64,000 bases of DNA from Meandrina meandrites (Eukaryota > Cnidaria > Anthozoa > Scleractinia > Meandrinidae), in assembly GCA_963693305.1 (NCBI GenBank), contig OY855905.1, forward strand, positions 19,315,937 through 19,379,936, given 5' to 3'. This document shows positions 40,373-48,842 of the stretch, in pieces. Below the pieces are notes generated by a model. It had not been told where the DNA came from, ran no database searches, and saw only the letters and a program-made list of their open reading frames with translations. The position numbers and the translations under genes were made by a program. The stretch's first letter is position 1. Each line of letters starts with the position of its first letter.

Positions 40373-40898
40373 AGTAGTATAGTACTTGGGGGTTCGAGAG
40401 CAAAAAATAGATTGAAAATTGCGTTGGATTTTATTTGAAAATTTGCGTTCGCTTTGAAATTGATCTTTGAAAATTACTCTGGTTTTTTTGGTCAAGTACT
40501 CTGAAATAAAACTTAATACAAAAATGAATACAAAACTGGAAAATTATATGTTCTTTAAAAAGCTAAGCTTTTTGAAGATCAATTATTTTAAAATGCTGGA
40601 TAAAAAAAACTGTCTTATACTGTTTTTAAAAAAAATTGGGATATTAGTGCGTTTAAATATAGAATTTAATTACTGAATCCAGATATGGATCAAAAATAAA
40701 TCTATACTCTTTTTACAAAAATAAATCTATACTGTTTTTTTAAAATTGGGATCAAAGTGAGTTTTTAACACCAGGACTATCATCTACATGGTATTAGACG
40801 AGCTCTTTTTATAGATAAACATGATACGTAAGAGTCTATAACCACGCATGAAATTAAATCCTGATACTATATAATAAAAACAAATCTATAGTCTTTTT
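40373..40898 (+). repeat. Left terminal inverted repeat (526 bp)
   Basis: Matches the inverse of 59435-59960 base for base except about two substitutions, without length change. It contains a 69-codon AT-rich frame (40467-40676) repeated in the other end with one residue changed. That frame is probably not a gene. Confidence 0.95.
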
Positions 40899-40984
40899 TA
40901 TAATTTGTATACCAAAAAAGTGCGTTTAAAATTGATATATATATATATATATCCAAAAATTTGGTATACAAAAACAAAATTACA

Positions 40985-41296
40985 GTACTATATCCAGTGC
41001 TATATTCACACAAAATCCAGTGCTATATCCAGTGCTATATTTACACATGATTATCCACTACTATACTCAATAAGACATATCTATATCCAAAAATGGTATA
41101 CAAAAATAAAAATTACATTCCTATATCCAGTGCTATATCCAGTGCTATATCCAATGCTATATTCACACAAATCATTTACTTCCTTCTTCTTCTTGCCACT
41201 TTTTCTTCACCTGACGGCTTTTTAACACCTAAACCTACCTTAGCCTTTGAAGCGATTACATTCCTATATCCAGTGCTATATTTAGTGCTATATACA
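40985..41296. repeat. Subterminal CCAGTGCTATAT repeat
   Basis: Imperfect 12-base units CCAGTGCTATAT occur in clusters at 41005-41042, 41122-41163 and 41268-41292, separated by similar ACACAAA words. They lie just inside the left terminal repeat only; no equivalent is seen at the right end. Confidence 0.8.
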
Positions 41297-41484
41297 AAAA
41301 TGGTACTTCTTTCCTGTGGGTGTTCTCATACGTGGATGCTGTCCTTTATCACACTTTCTATTACTGGTTTGATGACATTGTAAGTACGTTGTTTATTACA
41401 ATATTCCAATACAATATTCCAATACAGTATTCGATACAGTATTCAATATAATACCATTCTACACGTATTCTCTTTTGTTTTTAT

Positions 41485-41973
41485 TCAGCCCTTTGTTTCT
41501 GTATCGTTTTTTATATCTTTTTCCAATGAGCTTAACAATTTATGCATTTTTTTATATTTTTGATCAGATTCACTATCAGAATCACTTGATGAATCATTAT
41601 CAGATTCACTTGATGAATCAGGAATAGGATTTATGTTTAAATATCTAACAGCATTGTAATTTTCGGTTTTATATATTTGACTTTCGTAATATGGTTCAAA
41701 ATTATTTTTATTTTTGTAGAACCCGTAATCAGTCACAATTTGCTCTAAAATCTCGTTGTATTGATCGTGGGCTTTCATATTATTTAGCTCAGCTTGAGTT
41801 TCGTCTAATTTATTAGATATTGATCCTTTTTTAGTAAAGAAACGCGACTCCTTTAGTTCATCAATTAATCTGTCAATATTTTCATTTAGTTTTTCATCCT
41901 CATTAATCAAATCATCCTTTTCATTTAGTAAATCCATAATTTTAGCAAATATGAGTAATTCGATGTCGATCAT
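41485..41973 (-). CDS. Acidic coiled-coil protein, paralogue of 58281-58691
   Basis: The frame is open from an ATG at 41991, but the ATG at 41973 is preferred because the TATATATTATAAT motif that precedes genes in this element lies between the two. The protein has about 162 residues: a charged helical first half (ELL..KIMDLLNEK, LKESRFFTKK) and a Ser/Asp-rich tail (SSSESDNDSSSD). The helical part aligns with the gene at the other end of the element, sharing a (S/K)ETRFF/ESRFF motif followed by L-DET. No enzymatic motif is visible. It is transcribed outward, toward the left terminal repeat. Confidence 0.75.
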   Translation of the reverse strand: MIDIELLIFAKIMDLLNEKDDLINEDEKLNENIDRLIDELKESRFFTKKGSISNKLDETQAELNNMKAHDQYNEILEQIVTDYGFYKNKNNFEPYYESQIYKTENYNAVRYLNINPIPDSSSESDNDSSSDSDSESDQKYKKMHKLLSSLEKDIKNDTETKG

Positions 41974-42022
41974 ATTATAATATATATACATATTATTTAT
42001 TTTTTATGTCCGTTTTTTATAA

Positions 42023-42922
42023 TCAATAGATTATACCATAAGCTAGTATATCGTCATTAATTTTTAATAGAATAGCATAATCAATCATTTCACATGTTTT
42101 TATTTTTAATTTACAATCGATGAATTCACTGCTTTTATTTTTTGGGGTTATGAAACCATGTTTATTATTGATTTTAATGAATTCTATATTGAAGATTTTA
42201 TTATATGAATGCAACAAACAATTAAAACCTGTTGTTATTAAATGATTTACATTGTGAAAAAAAATTTTACAATTAATTTTATTGTTCAAGGGTTTGATCG
42301 TTCGGGATTCTCTTCTAAAGACATTAAGGTTTTTTAGTACGTCAAAAAGTGATTCATGACAATTAACACTGTCATTAGACTGAATATTAATATTTAATTT
42401 AGCCGATGTAGGTACTAAATGAATTGTATTGAATTTTATATTTTTATAAGCTTTTATTACCTTATTTTTTATATCTTCGTATTTATTATCGTCATTTAAA
42501 AATTCACATTTATTTAATGCTATTATTATATGGTTTATACCCATCACCCTTGATACTAAAGCGTGATCATACGATTGTTTGATGCTATTATCAATTTCAT
42601 TTTTTTTGGCTGATAAAACAAGTAAAGCTATGTCTGCATGACACGAATTTTGAATGACTTGATTTAATAGAGACAAATGACCTGGATTATTTATGATATT
42701 GAAAGGTTTACCCATTAAATTAAAATGTTCAATTGATGAGTTTAGCGTCATACCACGTTCCTTCTCAGCCTCATCACTATCAATCAAATGAGCAAGCCAA
42801 TTTGTATGTGTATTAATGTTTTTATTTAATTCATTATGTTTTATAGCCGAACTATTTAATAGAATTCTTGCAATAAGAGATGTTTTTCCATTATCCACTG
42901 ATCCGATTACGGATATGTTCAT
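42023..42922 (-). CDS. eEF1A-type translational GTPase-like protein apparently lacking domain II
   Basis: ATG at 42922 is chosen: it starts MNISVIGSVDNGKT and has TATATATATA directly upstream; an ATG 23 codons earlier gives no conserved sequence. It is 299 residues long, against about 460 for eEF1A. G1 is GSVDNGKT (7-14) and the ERGMT switch I is at 55-59. G3 reads NNPGH (78-82), with Asn for the usual Asp. G4 is NKCE (137-140), with Glu for Asp. G5 is SAK (173-175). The region before G4 (HALVSRVMGINHIIIALNK) is close to eEF1A/eRF3/Hbs1. Residues about 215-299 look like eEF1A domain III, ending AYGIIY, so domain II seems missing. Role unknown: perhaps tRNA or ribosome binding, or a non-translational switch. 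Confidence 0.85.
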   Translation of the reverse strand: MNISVIGSVDNGKTSLIARILLNSSAIKHNELNKNINTHTNWLAHLIDSDEAEKERGMTLNSSIEHFNLMGKPFNIINNPGHLSLLNQVIQNSCHADIALLVLSAKKNEIDNSIKQSYDHALVSRVMGINHIIIALNKCEFLNDDNKYEDIKNKVIKAYKNIKFNTIHLVPTSAKLNINIQSNDSVNCHESLFDVLKNLNVFRRESRTIKPLNNKINCKIFFHNVNHLITTGFNCLLHSYNKIFNIEFIKINNKHGFITPKNKSSEFIDCKLKIKTCEMIDYAILLKINDDILAYGIIY

Positions 42923-43020
42923 CGTATGTCTATATATATATACATAGATTTTATTTTTTATGTATATGTTGTGATGTGGTATGATGATCATGTGGATTTT
43001 ATCATATTTATGTATGTATA

Positions 43021-46000
43021 TTATGTGGATATTTTATTATGCCCATATGCATAGCTTGATTTTCCGTCTTCGAGTATATATCTTTTATCATCGAAGCAAG
43101 ATAATGATACCTTATTTATTTCATAGCTTCCTAATTGATGTTTTTCGCTTCTTATTGTTTTCATTTTGTGATGTATTTGAAGTTTATTGAATAGAGTTTT
43201 TTTATAGTCTTCATGTTTTATGTTATTTTTGACGACGCATTTTTTATTTCCTTTGGCTGTTTTTACTTCTTTATTATTTTCTTTAACATATGAATACATC
43301 TTAGATCTCAAACCGACGAATTCAGTGATTGGGATTCCACAAGCTTCATCTTTGAATTTACCGATGACCTTTTTATTAGTCTCATCGAAGAATTTGGAGC
43401 TTTTATTATAGTCGCTATTATCAAATTTATCTCGGTTATTAAAAAGTCTTGATATACATCTTCAGCTTCGATTTCATAGGTCAAGCTGTCTGTGTCAGTA
43501 AATAATAACTTTGATTTGTCTTCATATTTCTTTTTAATGTAGTTATAATGGAAATCATACATAAGCGTTTTGCTTAGATCTAAGATGCACATACCCAAAT
43601 ATGCAGGCCTGTTTAGAGTAAGTGTTTCTTTGATCTTATGTACAGCTACTAGATTTTCATTGAATATTTTACTACTTACATAAGTTGGTTTAGATGTAAT
43701 CTTCAATAGTTTTTTATCATCTGTAATCAATCTCACATCAACTCTTTTTCTAAGATTTTCCATTGTTTTGCCATATACTGAATTATTCATTAATTTAAAA
43801 AAATCTTTTTCAAAACCATTTTTTGCTTTAGTCCTTTTCTGAGTATTGAAGTCAATATACTGTTTTAACCATGGGGATTGATTGAACTCAAGGGCTCTAT
43901 GAACTTTTGTTATTTTTAAACCGAGATCAAGGTATAATTGTAGATTTCTATAGTGTAGAACATACTTTTCTTTGTTATTTAAGGTAGGTATCAATTTATG
44001 AACTAACCACGTGGATATATTGTATTTGTCTGCAATAGTTTTGCAATAATTAGAGAGCATGTCTTTATTTACTTTAACCTTTTCGGGAGCTAATGGGTAA
44101 TCATTATGATAGTCATACAACTCTTTGGGGTATTCAAGATCGACTTCAAGTATCAAACCTTTCTTACTATTTTTTTCATACTTGGCGAGATTTGTATTAT
44201 CGATTTGTTTTTCAGTTAACCATCTAAAACCGCCTGTCGGAAGGTATTGACTCATAGCCCATCCATATAGATTATTAGCATCGAGATACATGATATACTT
44301 TGAGGGGGTCTTATCGTCGTATTCTTTCATGTATTTGTTATTTGCTTTGCCATATCGATTAGCGATGTATGAAATACCACCTCTCATTCCTTTCTCTATG
44401 AATTGGTACATATCTATGTCTGTCATTAATTCCAGTTTGATATTGGTCATTTTTAACATAGCGTCCCAAGATAGTCCAGGGCTGGTAAAGTAATGACATG
44501 GATCTAATTTATAATACTGAAAACATGTCTTTCGGAAGTTTTCAAACACGTCAGCTAATAGAAGTATGTCAGACTTAAGATACAGATCATGATACTCACC
44601 CATATTGCTGATATTAAATTTATTCCAAACATTCTGAGCATGCTCATAATCCTCATTTGTTATGTGTTCATCATTCAATATGCTGTAAAATTCTTCTTTC
44701 ATAGGTAATACTTTTTTATTGAATTTTTTAAAACTGTCCATGAAATCGTATGGATAAATACCTTTTTTCCTCATCAATTCAAATTTTTCATTTTTGAATT
44801 CTTGGCTTGTATATTTAAAAGCTTCTGTCGGCAAATTACTTACTAGTTTTTCCAAACTGTTACTCATAAACTGAAAACTGTCAATGAAGGTGAGATGATT
44901 ACCTAGCATGAAAGCCATATATTTCTCCATATTGTTGGGTATTGCATTGATACTCATTTGTTGAATCTTACCGTTCTTATTTATGTATTCATTGTTCTTA
45001 ACAATAGCTCCAATCTCTTGCATTATGAAATGGCTATCATAGCCCCTGAGATTGTGGAATATAACAGGTATTTTTATTTTATCAGGATCTACTTTGAGTT
45101 TCATATTACAGTCTTGATGTGCTGATCCTCTGTATTTGCCAGTAATATGACAATGATCTCTGACTCTAATATCTTTATCAGTATATTCTTTATCACATAT
45201 ATGACATGATGTTGCATTTTTGAATTTCTTTTCATCATCTTCAGTCATCTTTAATGGCTTGTCAAAGCATGTTTTCATAATTTGTTTACAATACTTAATT
45301 TCATCCAGCATCTTTTCCATGAATTTGTATACGGCCTTTTCACCTCGATATATCTTCGTTTGCTTTGTATATTGATCATCATAACAACAAACTACTTTAT
45401 ACCCATATCCACAATCTGTATGCCTCTGGTATGCCTCTGTATATGATTTATTATTGTTAGGCTTGCAACTAGAGATCTTTTCGGTTATAGCTTCAAAATC
45501 AGCATATATGACGAATGGTACAGCTTGCTGTTTATGGTGATTCTCGAACCTCAATATATTGTTATTCTTTTCAGGCATTTTTATAGCTTGTGTTCCATTT
45601 ACTTGTATGCAGTTTTTCTTGTGATTAGTCAACACTCTATCAGAGCTGAAACATTGAAGGCAATGCATACAAAAGTGCTTACGTTCTTTATGCTTGGTTT
45701 GGTTATACATGAACTTATTAAAGTCTTTTATCAGCACATAATGCTTATTATCATTATCAGTTATCAATAATAAATTCATCTCTTTGTCATATTTTTCTTT
45801 TGAAACAAAGATGGGATATGGCTTTTTGTCTTCATAACCAAACACGTTGATATTAATCTCATTTTGCTTTTCAATCTTATTGTAATGCTTAGTAGAAACT
45901 GGAAATTCAATGCCATCATAATTTAAGTTGCTAACATATTGTTTGTCTAATTTTTTAATCCTCTGAGGGTCTTTGTTTTGCGGGTTTAAATATCTAATGT

Positions 46001-46769
46001 GACACCACATAAAGCATTTATTATCATTATTTTTTATGTTGATCAATCCTTTTGCGCTATTTCTAAGCTCATGCGGTAGTTTAATGTATGATGAGCCTTT
46101 TAACGGTTCATATTTTACAAGGTTGATATAATGACCGTCTACGCTTAGAACAGTCCATCCAGATCCTTCTGAAATCCATTGAGCAACGAAATTTAATATC
46201 TGATGTTTAGATATTTGCAGTGATTCTGAAATTTCTTGTTTATTTATGATTATTTGTGCTTTGCTGTTGAAATAGGCTGTTTTATAAATAATGACATCAC
46301 CGATCATTTTTGAAAATGTTACCTTAAGAGTTTCGACGAATTTGATGCCTTTCATTTCATTCAGTAATGAATTGATTTGATGATTTACGACTGATCTTGT
46401 GTTTTGCAATTGTAATAACGGGTCTTCGTGGTTTTTTATATCAATCTCAAAAGACTGTGTATAGCCTCTCAAAGCCTTGTTGACTTGCTTTATTTCTGTC
46501 TTTGAAGCTTGGGTCAGCTTTACTGGTTTTATTGTTTTTGAAATTGGTTCAGGCTTGTAATCATCCCTGAATTCTAATGGCGGAGCAATGATATTTTCTT
46601 CATAATCTTGAACCATATCGCGGACGCTACGCCTGGATTTAGGCTTTGGAGTCCGTGGCTGGTCGGCTTTTAGCGATAATATCAGTTTTATAAGGTCAGT
46701 TTTTGATAGCTTGGCTAGATCTGATTCGTTCATATTAATATTGGTTGAGATAAAATCTTTATTTTCCAT
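43021..46769 (-). CDS. polB: Protein-primed family B DNA polymerase (broken by a frameshift)
   Basis: Replicates the element using a terminal protein primer. The first 1100 residues are intact. They include an N-terminal region with RTPKPK, a C-x2-C...H-x4-C finger (367-387), Exo I YADFE (421-426), a C-x2-C/HNH-like zinc fold (522-554), Exo II FHNLRGYDSHF (571), Exo III YLKSDILLLAD (730), motif A YLDANNLYG (828), motif B KLMNNSVYGKT (992) and motif C DTDS (1092). Shortly after motif C the conserved frame is lost at a run of five T on the sense strand (43441-43445). The family C-terminus continues in the -1 frame to a stop at 43021. The first frame ends at 43308. A one-base loss or an assembly error is most likely; C TTT TTA is not a good slippery heptamer. 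ATG at 46769 follows a TATAGTATAATTA motif. Confidence 0.95.
43441..43445 (-). other. Frameshift point in the polymerase gene
   Basis: Five-base homopolymer at which the conserved reading frame changes by -1. Family-typical sequence resumes immediately afterwards in the other frame. Confidence 0.85.
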
Positions 46770-46989
46770 TAATTATACTATAAATCGTTTTCTCTTTAAG
46801 TCAATTATAGTAAAATTATTTTTTTAGATTTTGTGTGTGTTTAAATTGTTAATGTTATTTATTATATGCAACCAGAAATAATATAATTTTGGTTGCCCAA
46901 ATCAACAATAACAGCATCATATATTTAATACTGTGTAACAGCCAACGGCCTCTACAATATATTGTTACATGATTTGTCTTTAATACGTT
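46770..46989. other. Intergenic region between polymerase and zinc-finger gene
   Basis: Carries the TATAGTATAATTA start motif of the polymerase gene at its left edge. Otherwise AT-rich, with a short GTAACA/TGTTAC inverted pair at 46935-46970. Confidence 0.5.
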
Positions 46990-47214
46990 TCATTCAGCTA
47001 GTATAACATCAAATTTATCATCGTTTTCAAGGCCTTTTAGTATACTGTTAGTAATGTGTTTTTTGGTTGACATATGACTATGCTTACCTGCTAATTTATA
47101 ATCATGATTACAGACAGGACATATCCAACTTTTTGAGAGCATATAGCGTGTTTTAGACTGTTTGATTGCTTCTTTTCTGTCATTTTCATTCAAATACTTA
47201 ATTGGTCTTCCCAT
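46990..47214 (-). CDS. Small C2H2-type zinc-finger protein
   Basis: A 74-residue protein. It starts MGRPIKYLNENDR, a basic leader also seen in small zinc-finger proteins of large DNA viruses (recognised by eye). A single finger follows with Cys-x2-Cys (CPVC, about residues 32-35) and His-x5-His (about residues 46-53). It probably binds nucleic acid or a protein partner. The start is supported by TATATAGTATTATTA just upstream. It faces away from the VLTF3-like gene, sharing the 47215-47748 region. Confidence 0.75.
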   Translation of the reverse strand: MGRPIKYLNENDRKEAIKQSKTRYMLSKSWICPVCNHDYKLAGKHSHMSTKKHITNSILKGLENDDKFDVILAE

Positions 47215-47748
47215 TAATAATACTATATAATTAATTTCTTATGTGTTTTTAAAGTGCGTTAATTTTAGTCATTGCTCTGGTTATTATCTTGGAAGCAAAT
47301 ATGCAAATCAGGGCTAGAACCCCAACGGTTTGTGAAATGATTAATATTTAAAATGCTTCTTAAATCCAAGGTCATAAAAACAGATGCGTAACATGATTAA
47401 TATTCAAAAATGCTTCTGAAAAGTTCTATTATGGTTACAACACATAGCAAAACAATAATATTTTCCTTCTGATAGCATCACGAGATTATTGTATGATTTT
47501 TTTAACCAATCAAAAACTACATATTTTGATTCACAATTGTGAAATATTTTTGTGAAACGTTATTCATTTTGTGAAATATTTTTGTGAAGTAAATTTTACT
47601 CAAAAAGTTTATTCTAAAGTTTACTCAAAAGTTTACTCAAAAGTTTACTCAGAAATTTATACAAGATGGTGAAATCGTCGTCTGCTCTTCAAAATCAAAT
47701 TGATGGAATGGTACAAACAAATTTTTTGTAATATATTTATATAAGAAG
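47215..47748. promoter_or_regulatory. Divergent promoter region with tandem repeats
   Basis: Lies between the zinc-finger gene (-) and the VLTF3-like gene (+). TATATAGT- and TAATATATTTATATAA-type motifs flank the two start codons. Inside are a repeated ATGATTAATATT-A-AAATGCTTCT block (47336 and 47392), two TGTGAAATATTTTTGTGAA copies (47537-47588) and four AAAGTTTACTCA copies (47608-47652). The repeats may be regulatory or replicative. Confidence 0.5.
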
Positions 47749-48306
47749 ATGGAATGCAATAAGCAGATACATAGCGAACTAATGACAATGAATGTAAGTG
47801 AATGCCCTTTCTGTGATCAACTATTGAAAGAAGGTGATAAATTGGTTGACCAATGTTGTGATAAACAGGATATTTTAGAAGATGCCTATTCAACAGTATG
47901 CCAAAATTGCGGTACCCAAAGTTATAAATGTATCTCCAATTATATCGATTTTTATGAAAATATGTTTCGTATTCGGCGCCGATCGACATATAATCGAAAA
48001 TATCATATCGATAACGTTTTGAACGATATTTGTTATAAGCATCGAATTAATTTGACTCATACTCAGATAGATAAAATACATGAATTGTTTAGAGTAATAG
48101 GCAACGTTATTCCTTCAGTTAATAAACTCCGAAGACGAATGATCAGCACTAAATATATCCTCAGGCAGTTATTTAAATTACTTGATCTTCCATTTGAATG
48201 TATAAAGATTACTGAATCGAGAAAAACGCTTGAATTTTATAATCGATATTGGGCAAAGATTTTAGAATTGAAATTTGATAGTATCATACACATTATTAGA
48301 CAGTGA
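47749..48306 (+). CDS. VLTF3-like late transcription factor
   Basis: 185 residues. A zinc-binding N-terminus has CPFC (19-22), CC (36-37) and CQNCG (51-55). The core has the pattern RRRSTYNRKYHI, then LRRRMISTKYILRQLFKLL, and an FYNRYW motif near the C-terminus. This arrangement is that of viral late transcription factor 3 proteins of poxviruses and other large DNA viruses, which also occur in some Polinton-like viruses (established; recognised by eye). It would direct late capsid gene expression, perhaps through the TATATA motifs before the genes here. It overlaps the membrane-protein gene tail to tail by 11 bases. Confidence 0.8.
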   Translation: MECNKQIHSELMTMNVSECPFCDQLLKEGDKLVDQCCDKQDILEDAYSTVCQNCGTQSYKCISNYIDFYENMFRIRRRSTYNRKYHIDNVLNDICYKHRINLTHTQIDKIHELFRVIGNVIPSVNKLRRRMISTKYILRQLFKLLDLPFECIKITESRKTLEFYNRYWAKILELKFDSIIHIIRQ

Positions 48307-48784
48307 ATTTTTTGTCGTATTTAAGCAGATACCGATCGATTATTGGACTGTTATCACTTATGTAGTCATCGGTGTTTTTCATCGTTATTAGGATATTGGA
48401 TAGGTTGAATTCACCCGTTCGCAAAATAAATTTTATTGTGTTAAGTATATGCATATAGGATTGGTATGCATATATACAATTTTGAATTTTCAAATCGAGA
48501 TTCTGATGCTGAAGCCAGCCTTGTATCAATAAAGCACCCGTGCTGATTGCAGTCAGGCTGATTCCGCCAGTTGAAATGGACGATACAATACCCCCCGAAG
48601 CAAATAAAATAGCCAGCGAATTGCCTGTAAATTTCAGCCTTCTAAAGCTTTTTGTAGCTTGTTTATAACACCAATATTTCTTATGGTATGCAATGTAGTA
48701 TTGTTTCAATTCTTGAATTTGCGATTGATTTAACTTGTCACTGATATGGTTCCATTCGAATATATTTTTGCGTTGTTTCGGCAT
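48296..48784 (-). CDS. Two-helix membrane protein of unknown function
   Basis: 162 residues. A basic, helical N-terminal part (about 1-50) precedes a hydrophobic, Gly/Ser-rich stretch at about 54-92 that can form two close membrane helices. A helical C-terminal half follows. No signal peptide or enzyme motif. The topology resembles SLATT-type two-helix proteins or small viral membrane proteins, but that is shape only. ATG follows CATATAATATAT. It may sit in the virion inner membrane or act in exit or entry; unknown. Confidence 0.7.
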   Translation of the reverse strand: MPKQRKNIFEWNHISDKLNQSQIQELKQYYIAYHKKYWCYKQATKSFRRLKFTGNSLAILFASGGIVSSISTGGISLTAISTGALLIQGWLQHQNLDLKIQNCIYAYQSYMHILNTIKFILRTGEFNLSNILITMKNTDDYISDNSPIIDRYLLKYDKKFTV

Positions 48785-48842
48785 ATATATTATATGCTTA
48801 GACTATGCTTTATTTCTTTAATTTTTTACAATAAAGCAATTT

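Noticed and set aside
40467..40676. 69-codon frame in both terminal inverted repeats (also 59657-59866)
   Set aside because: Lys/Leu/Asn-rich composition follows from AT-rich sequence; identity of the copies is explained by the terminal repeats. No start motif precedes it.
41005..41292. CRISPR-like array of CCAGTGCTATAT repeats
   Set aside because: Units are 12 bases, imperfect, directly abutting, without unique spacers, in a eukaryotic element.
42023..42922. Host eEF1A retro-copy inserted by chance into the Polinton
   Set aside because: The gene has the element's own start motif, shares its AT-rich codon use, lacks domain II and is highly diverged, so it looks like long-term cargo. A distant host origin remains possible.
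43441..43445. Programmed -1 frameshift in the polymerase
   Set aside because: The sequence C TTT TTA does not fit X XXY YYZ because the first base is not T, and the break lies just after the catalytic motif C, where separate products make little sense. A one-base loss is simpler.
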